The notes under the pieces are model-generated. The model saw only the letters and a list, made by a program, of their open reading frames with translations, was not told the DNA's origin and searched no databases. From Pseudomonadota bacterium (GTDB lineage Bacteria > Desulfobacterota > Desulfobulbia > Desulfobulbales > SURF-16), in NCBI GenBank assembly GCA_018816555.1, contig JAHIVT010000048.1, positions 62,001 to 126,000 of the forward strand: a stretch of 64,000 nt of DNA, given 5' to 3'. Shown here one piece after another: positions 34,801-45,249 of this stretch (positions are counted from its first letter, which is position 1; each line of letters begins with the position of its first letter). The translations under genes and the position numbers were made by a program.

Positions 34801-37287
34801 ATGAATACAGACATCTATGATTTTGCTGCCATAGAAAAAAAGTGGCAGGACAAATGGCGCCAGGAAAAGACCTTCAAGGTCGCTCCGGATTCCCAAGCAA
34901 AAAAATACTACCTGCTGGAGATGTTCCCCTACCCCTCCGGCCGTATCCACATGGGTCATGTGCGCAATTACTCAATAGGTGATGTTGTTGCCCGCTTTAA
35001 AAGGATGCAGGGCTATAATGTTCTGCACCCCATGGGCTGGGACGCCTTTGGTCTGCCGGCGGAAAATGCAGCCATCAAGCACAATACCCATCCGTCAAAA
35101 TGGACCTATGAAAATATCGATTACATGAAAAAACAGCTGCAGGGTATGGGCCTCAGTTATGATTGGGACCGTGAGATCGCCACCTGTAAACCGGAATATT
35201 ACCGGTGGGAACAGCTGTTTTTTATCAAACTCTATGAAAAGGGCCTTATCTACCCGAAAGTTACCATTGTCAACTGGTGTGAAACGTGCCAAACCGTACT
35301 GGCCAACGAACAAGTCATCGATGGTTGCTGCTGGAGGTGTGATGAAAATGTCATGCCCCGAGAGATGAATGGCTGGTTTTTCAAAATCACCGCCTATACC
35401 GAGGAACTGCTTGCCGGATGTGATGAACTGCAAGGCTGGCCGGAGAAGGTGCTGACCATGCAGCGTAACTGGATAGGCAAAAGCACGGGCGCCGAGATCG
35501 ATTTCCCCATGGAGGGTTCAGATAAAAAGATAACTGTTTTCACCACCAGACCTGATACGATCTTCGGGGCCACCTTCATGTCCATCGCCCCTGATCATAA
35601 GTATATCCAGGAACTCTGCGCGGGATCTGGCCGTGAGGCGGAACTGGTTGCCTTTGCCGAAAAAACACGCATTGCCAGACAGCGTCAGAACCCCGAGGAT
35701 GAACTGGCCAAGGAAGGTCTCTTTACCGGTCTTTATGCCGTCAATCCTTTTACCGGGGTAAAGCTGCCGGTCTATGCCGCTAATTTTGTCCTGGCGGAAT
35801 ACGGCACAGGAGCGGTCATGGCCGTTCCTGCCCATGATCAGCGGGATTTCGAGTTTGCCCGGCAATATGATCTGCCGATCAAGGTGGTTATCCAGCCTGC
35901 CGGAGAAACGCTGGACGGCTCTACCATGACCGCGGCCCATGAAGGGCCTGGCATCCTGGTTGACTCCGGACGGTTCAATGGCCTGCAATCCGATGAGGCA
36001 AAAAAAAGCATCACTCAATTTGCCGCGGACAACGGGTTCGGCAAACAGCAGACCACCTACCGGTTACGAGACTGGGGAATTTCCAGGCAGAGATATTGGG
36101 GAGCACCTATTCCGATCATCTACTGTGAACAATGCGGGGTGCAGCCTGTTGCTGAAAAAGATCTTCCCGTCACCCTTCCCTCGGATGTGACCATTGAAAA
36201 AACAGGCAAATCGCCACTGCACGATCTGGAAAGTTTTTACCGGACAACCTGCCCCAAGTGCGGCGGAGCCGGACGTCGTGAAACCGACACCATGGATACA
36301 TTTGTTGAGTCGTCATGGTACTTTGCCCGCTATACCTGCCCGGATTTCACCAATGGTCCTCTGGATAAAGAGGCAGTGGATCACTGGCTGCCGGTGGACC
36401 AGTATATCGGCGGCGTTGAACATGCCATTCTGCATCTCCTTTATGCCCGTTTCTTTACTAAAATCATGCGTGATCTCGGCTACCTGTCCATTAATGAGCC
36501 TTTTACCAACCTGCTGACCCAGGGCATGGTAATCAAAGACGGCACCAAGATGTCCAAGTCCAAAGGAAATGTTGTTGATCCGGACGTGCTTATAAAAAAA
36601 TATGGAGCGGATACGGTAAGACTCTTCAGTCTGTTTGCCGCTCCTCCGGAAAGGGATCTGGAATGGAGTGACCAGGGAGTTGAAGGGGCTTACCGTTTCT
36701 TGAACAGGGTTTACAGATTTGTGCACGAGAACACGGCAATGTTGAAAACGGCCAAGAGCGTTATCCCTGCTGATCTGAGCAATGCCAGTCGCGAACTGCA
36801 CCGCAAGACCCACCAGACCATCAGCAAGGTGGGCAATGACATCAACGGCAAATTCCATTTCAATACCGCTATCAGCGCGGTCATGGAACTGACCAATACC
36901 CTGTATAATCTCTACGGAGAGAATTCCGCGGAAAAACCGCAGAACCAGGTGGTCAAAGAGTCGGTTGAAGCAATTATCCTGCTCTTATCCCCCATGGTAC
37001 CGCATTTTTGTGAAGAACTCTGGCAGCGTCTGGGACATGACACCAACCTGTCCCATACTCCATGGCCCGCATTTGACACCGAGGCAGCCAGGGAAGACAG
37101 CATTACCCTGGTAGTCCAGGTCAATGGTAAAGTTCGCAGCAAATTACAGGTTGAAGCTGATAGCGATGAGGAAACCCTGAAAAAATTAACCCTGGCCGAT
37201 GACAAGGTGCAAAAATTTATTGACGGGAAAACCATCAGAAAAATCATTGTGGTCAAAAACAAACTGGTAAATATTGTCGTATCATGA
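34801..37287 (+). CDS. leuS: Leucyl-tRNA synthetase
   Basis: An 828-residue class I synthetase that charges tRNA-Leu. The HIGH-type motif is [11 protein letters not shown], the KMSKS motif is [14 protein letters not shown], and the CP1 editing domain lies between them ([19 protein letters not shown] in two parts; [19 protein letters not shown]). Zinc-finger cysteines are visible in CETCQTV and CEQCG/CPKCGG. It starts 34 bp after dnaB. Confidence 0.98.
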   Translation: MNTDIYDFAAIEKKWQDKWRQEKTFKVAPDSQAKKYYLLEMFPYPSGRIHMGHVRNYSIGDVVARFKRMQGYNVLHPMGWDAFGLPAENAAIKHNTHPSKWTYENIDYMKKQLQGMGLSYDWDREIATCKPEYYRWEQLFFIKLYEKGLIYPKVTIVNWCETCQTVLANEQVIDGCCWRCDENVMPREMNGWFFKITAYTEELLAGCDELQGWPEKVLTMQRNWIGKSTGAEIDFPMEGSDKKITVFTTRPDTIFGATFMSIAPDHKYIQELCAGSGREAELVAFAEKTRIARQRQNPEDELAKEGLFTGLYAVNPFTGVKLPVYAANFVLAEYGTGAVMAVPAHDQRDFEFARQYDLPIKVVIQPAGETLDGSTMTAAHEGPGILVDSGRFNGLQSDEAKKSITQFAADNGFGKQQTTYRLRDWGISRQRYWGAPIPIIYCEQCGVQPVAEKDLPVTLPSDVTIEKTGKSPLHDLESFYRTTCPKCGGAGRRETDTMDTFVESSWYFARYTCPDFTNGPLDKEAVDHWLPVDQYIGGVEHAILHLLYARFFTKIMRDLGYLSINEPFTNLLTQGMVIKDGTKMSKSKGNVVDPDVLIKKYGADTVRLFSLFAAPPERDLEWSDQGVEGAYRFLNRVYRFVHENTAMLKTAKSVIPADLSNASRELHRKTHQTISKVGNDINGKFHFNTAISAVMELTNTLYNLYGENSAEKPQNQVVKESVEAIILLLSPMVPHFCEELWQRLGHDTNLSHTPWPAFDTEAAREDSITLVVQVNGKVRSKLQVEADSDEETLKKLTLADDKVQKFIDGKTIRKIIVVKNKLVNIVVS

Positions 37288-37303
37288 CGAGTATCACGGA
37301 AAA

Positions 37304-37918
37304 ATGAAAAAAACTAAACCGCCTCCATCACAAAATCCGTCCATTCTCCTCGCCCTCATGCTGGCGCTGATGCTGAGCCTTTCCGCCTGTGGCTATTCAA
37401 ACCCTTATGTTCAGTCAGACGATTCCGAAGGGGTTAAGCAAGGAACTGCCTCAATCTTTGTGGATATGTGGCAAAATAAAACCAGCGAACTGGGTTTCCA
37501 GAGTGAAGTCAAACAGTCGCTGGTCAGATGGCTGAAAAAATCCCCGCATTTTTCCATGGCCAGAACTCCTGAACAGGCCGACTATATCTTAAGCGGCGTG
37601 ATCGAATCCGTCCATATTCCGGGTCTTTCCTATGGGACATTTGACCGGGCGGTTGAGCTCAGGGCTGAAATCACCTACAGCGTAGAGGTAAAGAATACAA
37701 AAACAGGGGAGATTCTCCTGAAAAGGAAAGATGGCGACTGGTATGAATCCTTCAGAGTCGGAAAAGATGCGGCTGCTCTGGAGATGAACAAACGGGAGGC
37801 TTTACGGGAAGTTGCCGATAACATCGCGGAAAACATCTATGTAAATCTTTTCAACAAATTCTCGGCAAAAAAAGGCGCGAAGACAGATATCCCCGAGGAA
37901 ATAAATGTTGACCATTAA
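37304..37918 (+). CDS. lptE: LPS-assembly lipoprotein LptE
   Basis: A 204-residue lipoprotein. The start is the ATG at 37304 (a TTG at 37274 inside leuS is less likely). The signal peptide ends in the lipobox LSAC-G. The mature part has ASIFVDMWQNKTSELGFQSEV and ALREVADNIAENIY, the LptE/YacD-like pattern. LptE plugs the LptD barrel and helps insert LPS into the outer membrane. Its position behind leuS is the conserved one. The holA gene that often follows is absent. Confidence 0.88.
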   Translation: MKKTKPPPSQNPSILLALMLALMLSLSACGYSNPYVQSDDSEGVKQGTASIFVDMWQNKTSELGFQSEVKQSLVRWLKKSPHFSMARTPEQADYILSGVIESVHIPGLSYGTFDRAVELRAEITYSVEVKNTKTGEILLKRKDGDWYESFRVGKDAAALEMNKREALREVADNIAENIYVNLFNKFSAKKGAKTDIPEEINVDH

Positions 37919-37925
37919 ATGATAC

Positions 37926-37957
37926 GGGCCAGATTCATTTCACCATGAATCTGGCCC
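37926..37957. terminator. Perfect 13-bp hairpin between converging lptE and tkt
   Basis: GGGCCAGATTCAT (37926-37938) pairs exactly with ATGAATCTGGCCC (37945-37957) around a six-base loop. It lies just after the lptE stop and between convergent genes. There is no strong T-run on either side, so intrinsic termination is plausible but not proven. Confidence 0.6.
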
Positions 37958-37994
37958 ACACCTAACGGAACGTTTTCCGAACCCTGTATTTTTT

Positions 37995-39941
37995 TTACAA
38001 AAGCCCCTTAAAGGCAGCAACAATTCCTTTGGCATCAAGTCCCTGCTCGGCATAGAGATCAGCAGGTTTCCCCGATGATCCATAATGGGTCACCCCAAGC
38101 CTTTTAAACCGGCAGCTTAATCCCGCATCAGCAAGAACGGTGGCAACGATGGCACCGACACCTGTGTCAACATGGTGGTCTTCAACAGTCAAAATGGGGC
38201 CACCGTTGTCAACTGCATCGATGACACTCTGTTTATCAAAGGGCACAATGGATGCCACCAGCAGAACGGACACGTCTATGACTTCTTCCTTCAGCAGCTT
38301 CCATGCCTCCATCACACTGGGACTGACAGCTCCGTAAGAAATGATGGTGCCGGCAGCACCCCGTCGGACCCAGTCACCCTTGCCGGGGGTAAAGGTGTAG
38401 CCGCTGCCGAAAAACGGCGTCCCATCTTCTGCCAGCACCATACCCATTTTTGACCGCCCCATACCGACAAAATGATTGCCGCTCGTGGTGGCAACGTGAC
38501 GGATAACTCTGTCGGTCTGGTTCGGATCCGCAGGGATAACTACCTGGAAATTGAAATAATTACGCATAAGGCCGATATAGTCTATCCCCTGATGGGTCGG
38601 ACCGTCTTCACCAACATCAAGGCCGAGATGGGTGGCCACAACCTTGACATTGGTATGGTTGATATCGCTGAGCCTGTTCTGGTTATAGACCTCTGACACG
38701 GCAAATACGCCAAAGGTGCTGAAAAAGGCGGTCATCCCCTCCCGACTGATGGCCCCGGCCATGGTGGCGGCATGATGTTCCTGAATACCGCATTCAAGAA
38801 AGGCCTCCGGCATATGCTTGCGGAAATCGCCCATTTTAACCGACCCTTCCAGATCACAGGATATGCCGACAATTTTCGGGGCCTTGCCAGGGATATTATT
38901 GGCCTTAGCCAGTTCATGGAGTGCCGTACCATAGGCAGACCGGCAATCGGTCTTTTTGTCAGCATTGTAGATAACGGCTGCTCCGTCTTCAAGCTTTGGA
39001 TAACAGATCTTGTTTTCGATCCGGGTTGCCGTGGAAACGGGCTGGGTACGAAGTTTGGCCCATTTGTCAAAATCATTTTCCACGCCAAGCTCGGAAAAGG
39101 CCTGGTCTAGTTGATCGACTTTCAGGGGAGATCCGTGATATTTGGCCAAATTCTCCATAAAAGAGATGCCCTTGCCCATGATGGTATTGGCAATGATCAC
39201 CGTGGGAAAATCCGGGTTAGCGGCTATGCCGTTATAGACAGCTGACAATTTTTTGAAGACTTTATTGTAATCATGGCCGTCGTCAAGAATGTCCACATTC
39301 CAGCCGCAGGAGGCAAAAAGTCCGCGGATGTTGCTCGGCATGATCTCTTCCGTACTGCCGCATATCTGCAGATGGTTGCGGTCAACGATCACCATCAGGT
39401 TATTCAGTTTGTATTTATGGGCAAAGCGCATCGCCTCGGCCGCCTGCCCTTTCTGCAGATCGCCGTCACCCATATAAACAATTACCTTCTGGTTTGACCC
39501 TTTGAGCTTTAATGCCATGGCCATGCCTACCCCGGTGGACAGGCCCTGGCCGAGGTTGCCGGTATCCCATTCAACCCCGGGCACAATCTTTTCAACATGA
39601 CCGGGAAAGCCGGAACCCGCCCGCCTGAAACCGGTCAGGAAGTCCTCTTCCGTAAAATAACCATATTCGGAAAGAACGCTGTAAACCCCGGGTGAAATAT
39701 GGCCGATACTCATAACCACCCGGTCTCGGTCCTGCCACAAGGGCTCGGTGGGTTTATGGCTCATGATACCGTAGGTGATGAGCAGCAGATCAAGGCTGGA
39801 AAGCGATCCGCCAGGATGGCCTGATGCGGCAAGGGAAGTTGACAGCAGGATGCGCCGGGCGCAACGTTTCCGCATATCGGCAAGCTTTGCTAACTCTTCC
39901 GTGGACAGTTGATCATTATTCGGGTTTAATTTGAATGTCAT
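37995..39941 (-). CDS. tkt: Transketolase
   Basis: A 648-residue thiamine diphosphate enzyme of the pentose phosphate pathway. The N-terminal half has SGHPGGSLSSLDLL and the ThDP/Mg motif GDGDLQKGQAAEAMRFA; the C-terminal half has the pyrimidine domain (FRKHMPEAFLECGIQEHH, FFSTFGVF, DVGEDGPTHQGIDY). The start follows GGAG at five bases. The order of motifs shows a one-piece enzyme rather than the split type. The ECGIQEHH motif also occurs in DXP synthase, but the overall layout and length fit transketolase better. Confidence 0.92.
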   Translation of the reverse strand: MTFKLNPNNDQLSTEELAKLADMRKRCARRILLSTSLAASGHPGGSLSSLDLLLITYGIMSHKPTEPLWQDRDRVVMSIGHISPGVYSVLSEYGYFTEEDFLTGFRRAGSGFPGHVEKIVPGVEWDTGNLGQGLSTGVGMAMALKLKGSNQKVIVYMGDGDLQKGQAAEAMRFAHKYKLNNLMVIVDRNHLQICGSTEEIMPSNIRGLFASCGWNVDILDDGHDYNKVFKKLSAVYNGIAANPDFPTVIIANTIMGKGISFMENLAKYHGSPLKVDQLDQAFSELGVENDFDKWAKLRTQPVSTATRIENKICYPKLEDGAAVIYNADKKTDCRSAYGTALHELAKANNIPGKAPKIVGISCDLEGSVKMGDFRKHMPEAFLECGIQEHHAATMAGAISREGMTAFFSTFGVFAVSEVYNQNRLSDINHTNVKVVATHLGLDVGEDGPTHQGIDYIGLMRNYFNFQVVIPADPNQTDRVIRHVATTSGNHFVGMGRSKMGMVLAEDGTPFFGSGYTFTPGKGDWVRRGAAGTIISYGAVSPSVMEAWKLLKEEVIDVSVLLVASIVPFDKQSVIDAVDNGGPILTVEDHHVDTGVGAIVATVLADAGLSCRFKRLGVTHYGSSGKPADLYAEQGLDAKGIVAAFKGLL

Positions 39942-40051
39942 GACATCTCCAGTTGATCAGTTGACTGGTTTATTAAAAGTTGCAGATTAACTATTATTAA
40001 TTAGGCTGGCCATATTACTACGTTCCAGCCGAACTCTCCAGTAGAAAATCC

Positions 40052-41050
40052 ATGAAAATAATGCCCCTGCAAATAGCAGGTTTGACCATTGAAAATCCCT
40101 TTATTTTAGCGCCACTTGCCGGATATACCGATCTGCCCTTTCGTTTGCTTTGCCGGGAATATGGCGCGGGAGTAGTCTTTTCGGAAATGATCAGCTGCCA
40201 TGGGCTGCTGTATGAACAGCAGAAAACATGGGATATGACCCAGTCAACCCCGCAGGAAAGACCGATTGCCATGCAGCTCTTCGGCAGCGAACCGGATATG
40301 ATGGGCAAGGCGGCGGCAAGGCTATCCCAGTTGCCGATTGACTGCATCGACATCAACATGGGCTGCCCGGTCAAAAAAGTCACCAAAAAAGGCGCCGGAG
40401 CCGCCCTGATGAAATCCCCGCTCCTGGCGGCAAAAATTATCCGTCAGGTCTGCGCCAACACCACGAAACCGGTAACCGTTAAATTCAGGTCAGGCTGGAC
40501 CCACCAGAGCATCAATGCCCCGGAATTTGCACAGATGGCCGAAGAGGAGGGAGCCTCGGCCGTAACCATCCATGCGAGAACCTGGAGCGATGGATTTTCC
40601 GGTACGGTTGACTGGCAGGTCATTGCGCAAAGCAAGGCGAGGGTCAGCATTCCTGTGATCGGCAACGGTGACATCAACTCTTACGACCAAGGGCTTGCCA
40701 TGATGAAACAAACTGGCTGCGACGGAGTGATGATCGGCCGGGGCTGTCTTGGCAGGCCATGGGTGTTTGACCGGGATAATCCTGCGGATACTGCACAGCT
40801 TCGTTTAAATGCCTTAAAGCGCCACCTGGAACTCATTGATCAATTCTGTCCGCCGCAGTGGGCCTTGGGCAAGATACGCAACCATGCGGGCAAATATTTC
40901 AAGTCAATGCGCCATGGTGCGGAGATTCGCAACAGAATTTACCAGGCCGAAACATTTGCCGATCTCCGGCAACTGGTCGACAATCTGCTGGATGGATTAC
41001 TTGCGGAAAAACCAGAAGAACAAGGAGAGCAGCAGGCTGATAAGTATTGA
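40052..41050 (+). CDS. dusB: tRNA-dihydrouridine synthase (DusB-like)
   Basis: A 332-residue FMN enzyme that reduces uridines in tRNA. Motifs are FILAPLAGYTDLPFR, the substrate-site DINMGCPVKKVTKKGAGAAL with the catalytic Cys, VTIHARTWSDGFSG, VIGNGDINS and MIGRGCLGRPW. These fit DusB most closely. Its last 54 bases overlap the 3' end of the converging DUF2905 gene. Confidence 0.93.
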   Translation: MKIMPLQIAGLTIENPFILAPLAGYTDLPFRLLCREYGAGVVFSEMISCHGLLYEQQKTWDMTQSTPQERPIAMQLFGSEPDMMGKAAARLSQLPIDCIDINMGCPVKKVTKKGAGAALMKSPLLAAKIIRQVCANTTKPVTVKFRSGWTHQSINAPEFAQMAEEEGASAVTIHARTWSDGFSGTVDWQVIAQSKARVSIPVIGNGDINSYDQGLAMMKQTGCDGVMIGRGCLGRPWVFDRDNPADTAQLRLNALKRHLELIDQFCPPQWALGKIRNHAGKYFKSMRHGAEIRNRIYQAETFADLRQLVDNLLDGLLAEKPEEQGEQQADKY

Positions 41051-41197
41051 GGTGGTCAGGGGGAAATAAAAACTGAAATTCTCCCGGCGAATCACAATAT
41101 CACCGGGCAGACGTCCCAGGGGAAGCTTGCTTAACACAGGCCACAACAGGCCGATGACAACAAGCAGTATGCCGATAATGATAAAATTTTTCGCCAT
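40997..41197 (-). CDS. DUF2905 small membrane protein
   Basis: A 66-residue protein with two membrane helices (FIIIGILLVVIGLLWPVL and TSILISLLLSLFFWFF) around the family loop KLPLGRLPGDIVIRREN. DUF2905 proteins are widespread and have no known role. The 3' end overlaps dusB by 54 bases on the opposite strand; both reading frames are well supported. Confidence 0.88.
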   Translation of the reverse strand: MAKNFIIIGILLVVIGLLWPVLSKLPLGRLPGDIVIRRENFSFYFPLTTSILISLLLSLFFWFFRK

Positions 41198-41312
41198 AAT
41201 GGATTAGCCGCTTTGACCGCCTTGTAAGACACTGCAAAAACTGCTACCTTTTAATTGAATCTCTCTTATTAATAGAATCTTTTCTTAACGTAAAATTTAA
41301 CTTTTGTAAAAT

Positions 41313-42692
41313 ATGTCCACTATACTTGTCGTAGATGATGAACTCAGCATGCGGGAGTTCCTGAAAATACTTCTTGAAAAAGAAGGTTACCAGGCTGTTA
41401 CGGCTTCGGATGGTGAAAAGGCCCTAAAAGCCATTCAAACCCAAGATTTTGATCTGGTTATTTCAGACATCAGAATGCCCGGCATGGGCGGCCTTGAACT
41501 GCTTGATTCCGCCAAAAAGGTGTCGCCTGATCTGCCTTTTATCATGATTACCGCCTTTGCCTCGCCAGAAGATGCGGTTCAGGCCATGAAACACGGTGCA
41601 TATGATTATATCACCAAGCCCTTCAAGCTCAGTGAAATAAAGGCCATTATCACTTCCGCCATTGCCGGCCAAACCGTTGATCCGAAACACGCCAATACCG
41701 CGTCACGCCAAGATTATTCCAATATCATCGGTGACAGTCCGGAGATGCGCAATATCTTTGACCAGATTGAACGCATTGCCCCGACCCATGCCAATGTGCT
41801 GATTATCGGGGAGTCCGGCACAGGAAAAGAGCTGGTTGCCCAGGCAATCCACCAGAAAAGCAGGGGAGCCCATAACAATTTTGTGCCCATCACCTGCAAT
41901 GCCATTCCTGAATCCCTGTTTGAAAGCGAACTCTTCGGTCACATGAAAGGATCATTTACCGGAGCCAGCTCAAACAAGATCGGTCTCTTTGAGCTGGCCA
42001 ATAACGGCAGCGCCTTTTTAGATGAAATCGGCGAACTCACCCCCCTTATCCAGACCAAACTGCTGCGGGTACTGCAGGAAAGAGAGTTTAAAAGGGTCGG
42101 CGACACCAAGACCATCAAGGTCAATGTGCGCATCATTTCAGCCACCAATCGCGACCTGGAGCAGGAAATTCTGGAAAAACGTTTCAGGGAGGATCTCTTT
42201 TACCGACTCGCCGTTGTGCCTATCCGCATGCCGCCCCTGCGGGAGAGGAAGGGGGATGTCCCTCTGCTGGTTAATCATTTCCTGAAAAAATATTCAAAAA
42301 CCTTTGAAAAGGATGCCCCTCAGCTTTCATCATATGCCATGGAGGTGCTCATGAACTATGATTTTCCAGGCAATGTCAGAGAGTTGGAAAATATCATTGA
42401 AAGAGGAGTCGCCCTTTCTACCTCAAATATCATTCTGCCTGAAAGTCTCACCTTATCAACCCAGCGTAGAAGTGCCCCGGAGCAAGACAGCTCCGGAAAT
42501 GCCATTTTTACCATGACGAGCGAAGAGGAACTCTATGATCTTGGCCTTGAGAAGGTGACGAGCAGATTCGAGAAAAAGATGATCGAGCTTGCCCTGAAAA
42601 AGGCGGACAATTCAAAAATGAAAGCTGCCGAACTGCTGAAAATCAGTTTTCGTTCCATGCGCTATAAAGTAAAAAAATACGATATTCTCTGA
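41313..42692 (+). CDS. Sigma-54-dependent response regulator (PilR/NtrC type)
   Basis: A 459-residue NtrC-family regulator. The receiver domain is at the N-terminus (VVDDELSMREF, phosphoacceptor Asp in LVISDIRMPGMGG, Lys in YDYITKPFKL). The AAA+ domain has GESGTGKELVAQAIH, the sigma-54-contact loop GSFTGAS and FLDEIGEL. A Fis-type HTH ends the protein (KMKAAELLKISFRSMRYKVKKY in two parts). The GAFTGA loop reads GSFTGA, as in several active members. It is followed by a PilS-like kinase, in the reverse of the common pilS-pilR order. No pilin gene is nearby, so the target is open. Confidence 0.9.
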   Translation: MSTILVVDDELSMREFLKILLEKEGYQAVTASDGEKALKAIQTQDFDLVISDIRMPGMGGLELLDSAKKVSPDLPFIMITAFASPEDAVQAMKHGAYDYITKPFKLSEIKAIITSAIAGQTVDPKHANTASRQDYSNIIGDSPEMRNIFDQIERIAPTHANVLIIGESGTGKELVAQAIHQKSRGAHNNFVPITCNAIPESLFESELFGHMKGSFTGASSNKIGLFELANNGSAFLDEIGELTPLIQTKLLRVLQEREFKRVGDTKTIKVNVRIISATNRDLEQEILEKRFREDLFYRLAVVPIRMPPLRERKGDVPLLVNHFLKKYSKTFEKDAPQLSSYAMEVLMNYDFPGNVRELENIIERGVALSTSNIILPESLTLSTQRRSAPEQDSSGNAIFTMTSEEELYDLGLEKVTSRFEKKMIELALKKADNSKMKAAELLKISFRSMRYKVKKYDIL

Positions 42693-42693
42693 T

Positions 42694-42719
42694 GGGTGCC
42701 ATGAAAAATTAGAAGTCTG
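42694..42719 (+). repeat. Short dispersed repeat, copy A
   Basis: GGGTGCCATGAAAAATTAGA and the following AGTCTG, just after the stop of the PilR-like gene. A second copy at 52984-53009 matches at 23 of 26 positions. Confidence 0.45.
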
Positions 42720-42830
42720 GTTTTTCCTTTATCTCTTCCCTTAATTTTTTCTGCACAATAAAAGGAGAAGCCTGCTTCATTTTCATTTCTACCTTGAGGG
42801 ACAATCTACTGATAACCGGAAATATCCATT

Positions 42831-44495
42831 ATGATATTTGACAAGCTGTGTCGAGCTTCCAGATCTGCGAACTCTGTTGATTATTTTTTAAAAAACCAGA
42901 TCCAGTGGATTTTTTTTCTACGAATAGTTGTCCTGACCATTCTCCTGGGAATCAGCATTCTGCTGCAAACCAAAGAACATGAAATTATCATTCCGCCGAT
43001 AAGCTACATTGCTTACTTCATTATCGGCACCTACCTCTTTACCATTCTCTCGGCCTTACTGTTAAAGGTTATCACCTGCTACCGGTATTTCGCCTATCTG
43101 CAGATTATCATTGACTGCCTGCTCACCACCTGTCTGGTTTTTTTCACCGGCGGGAGCCAGTCCATATTCACCATCATTTATTTCTTTCCCATTATCAGCA
43201 GCGCCATTCTGCTTTTCCGCAGAGGCGCCCTGCTGCTGGCCGCCTTAACCACCTTTTCCTATGCGGCAATTCTGGCCGCGGAATTTCTGACACCGATACC
43301 CACACTGTTACATATCGGTATTATTCCGCTGACCAGTATCCATGTTGCCATGCATTATTTCTCCGTCCGAGGTATCACCTTTTTTCTGGTGGCTGTATTT
43401 AGCTCCATTCTCTCCGAACGTCTGCACAGGGCAGAAGCGGAACTTTCCAAAACTTCCCGGGATCTCGACCGGCTGGCCCTGCTCTACAAACAGATTTTCG
43501 ATGATATTGCCACGGGCATCATCACTGTTGATTCCCAGGGTCGCATTTCCTCCTTTAACCGATCCGCAGGTATTATTACCGGCTATGAAGCCATTGATGT
43601 GCTGGGACGAAAAATCGACAAGGTCTTCCCTGAACTCAGCACCACGACAACCGACTCGATTCGCCCCATGACCTATCTCAAAAAAAAGCGGGGCGAAAAA
43701 ATTCCGGTAGGGTACTCATGGACAAGGCTTAACATGCCGGGCGACTCGGAAAATGCCCGTGTTTACACCATGCAGGACCTCAGCACTATCAAAAAAATGG
43801 AGGAAAAGGTGCGACAGGCGGAAAAAATGGCGGCAATCGGTGAGATGGCGGCCGGTATCGCCCATGAATTCCGCAACCCGCTGGCAGCAATCTCCGGTGC
43901 TGCCCAAGTCCTGGAAAATGACTTCGAACCGGAGACCTCCACAAGAAGTCTCATGACCATCATTGTCAGGGAATGTGATCGCCTGGAAGAAACCATCAGT
44001 CAATTTCTGCAGTTTTCTAAACCAGCTACTCCGGAGAAATCCTGGCTTTCTATTTTCGGAATTGTGCAGGAAAGCTGCGATCTTCTCGCCCAGGGCCGCA
44101 ATTGGGACGAACGTTTCACCGTTAAAACCAGGATTCCGGAAAACCTTGATTGCTGGGCTGATGCGCGGCAGGTGAAACAGATGATTCTCAACCTGATGGA
44201 AAACGCCAGAAATGCCATGGATCAGAGTGGCGGAACCATCACCGTATCAGCCTCTGAGATATCCGAGGATGGCCAGGAAAAAACACTGCTGCAAGTGGCG
44301 GACAACGGCCCCGGCATCGCCGAAAAGTTTATGGACCAGATATTTGAACCCTTTTTTACCACCCGGGAAAACGGTACAGGCCTGGGACTGGCTATTGTCA
44401 GGCAGCTGGTTGAAAGCCACGGCGGACAGGTATGGATGGAAAACAATAAAAAAGAGGGGGGCGCGGTCTTCTCTTTTACTCTGCCTCTCCCCTAA
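42831..44495 (+). CDS. PilS-like membrane sensor histidine kinase
   Basis: A 554-residue kinase. Residues ~20-195 hold about six membrane helices without a large periplasmic domain, as in PilS. A PAS domain follows (residues ~215-320, DIATGIITVDSQGRISSFNRS), then HisKA with His345 in AHEFRNPLAAISGAAQ and the ATPase domain with N-box LMENARNAM, DNGPGIAEKF and GTGLGLAIVRQLVE. It most likely phosphorylates the regulator encoded just upstream. The stimulus is unknown. Confidence 0.9.
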   Translation: MIFDKLCRASRSANSVDYFLKNQIQWIFFLRIVVLTILLGISILLQTKEHEIIIPPISYIAYFIIGTYLFTILSALLLKVITCYRYFAYLQIIIDCLLTTCLVFFTGGSQSIFTIIYFFPIISSAILLFRRGALLLAALTTFSYAAILAAEFLTPIPTLLHIGIIPLTSIHVAMHYFSVRGITFFLVAVFSSILSERLHRAEAELSKTSRDLDRLALLYKQIFDDIATGIITVDSQGRISSFNRSAGIITGYEAIDVLGRKIDKVFPELSTTTTDSIRPMTYLKKKRGEKIPVGYSWTRLNMPGDSENARVYTMQDLSTIKKMEEKVRQAEKMAAIGEMAAGIAHEFRNPLAAISGAAQVLENDFEPETSTRSLMTIIVRECDRLEETISQFLQFSKPATPEKSWLSIFGIVQESCDLLAQGRNWDERFTVKTRIPENLDCWADARQVKQMILNLMENARNAMDQSGGTITVSASEISEDGQEKTLLQVADNGPGIAEKFMDQIFEPFFTTRENGTGLGLAIVRQLVESHGGQVWMENNKKEGGAVFSFTLPLP

Positions 44496-44586
44496 CACCT
44501 TATTTTCCCTTGACAAAAACCCATCCTTCCGCTGTAATTGTTACAATCTCTTTTCGCTTAACCTCTTTTGACTTTGGAAATCCCTT

Positions 44587-45237
44587 TTGAAAACAAGAAA
44601 AACGGTACTGAAATATCTTTTCCTGCTCGCATTTCTTTTTTCACCTCAACTGTCATCAGCATCCACTGATTTCAGCAACCTGTTCGGCTATACCGCCCAA
44701 CCGCAACAAAGTCTGAATTATCTGCCCCAGTGGCTTTCCGTACTGGAACGGCATATCACCCAGGACGTGCCTGAAGGAAACTGTTCCGACACTTTTTTCA
44801 ACCGCTGCCATCTAAAAAACTGGATCCATTTTCTTGAAACAATCAAAACAAAACCGCTTTTTGAGCAGATTAATGCAGTTAACCTTTACGCCAATAAAAA
44901 AAGCTACATTATGGATATGGCAAATTACGGCCAGGAGGATTACTGGGCCATTGCCAAGGAATTTTTTTATAACGGCGGTGATTGTGAGGATTATGCCATC
45001 ACAAAATTCTTCTCACTGCGCTGGCTCGGCATTGATAAGGACACCTTGCGTATCGTCATTCTGCAGGATACCAACCTGCGTATTGCCCATGCGGTGCTTG
45101 CTGTTTCCTACAATAACGACATCCTTATTCTTGATAATCAAACCCAGAAGGTTGTCTCCCACAGGACGATAGCCCATTATCTTCCCCTCTACTCTGTCAA
45201 TGAAAAAAAGTGGTGGTTGCATCTTCCCAGATTGTAA
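44587..45237 (+). CDS. LapG-like periplasmic transglutaminase-like cysteine protease
   Basis: A 216-residue protein of the bacterial transglutaminase-like cysteine proteinase (BTLCP) family. It has a signal peptide (cut near SASA, residue ~26), and the catalytic triad is visible as Cys133 in GGDCEDYAI, His168 in RIAHAVLAV and Asp183 in LDNQTQ. In Pseudomonas, LapG cuts the large adhesin LapA and releases cells from biofilms unless LapD sequesters it. The start is TTG at 44587 behind GGAAA. It is 12 bp before a membrane HD-GYP-like gene. No LapD or RTX adhesin lies in the window. Confidence 0.88.
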   Translation: MKTRKTVLKYLFLLAFLFSPQLSSASTDFSNLFGYTAQPQQSLNYLPQWLSVLERHITQDVPEGNCSDTFFNRCHLKNWIHFLETIKTKPLFEQINAVNLYANKKSYIMDMANYGQEDYWAIAKEFFYNGGDCEDYAITKFFSLRWLGIDKDTLRIVILQDTNLRIAHAVLAVSYNNDILILDNQTQKVVSHRTIAHYLPLYSVNEKKWWLHLPRL

Positions 45238-45249
45238 ATATTAAGAGAG

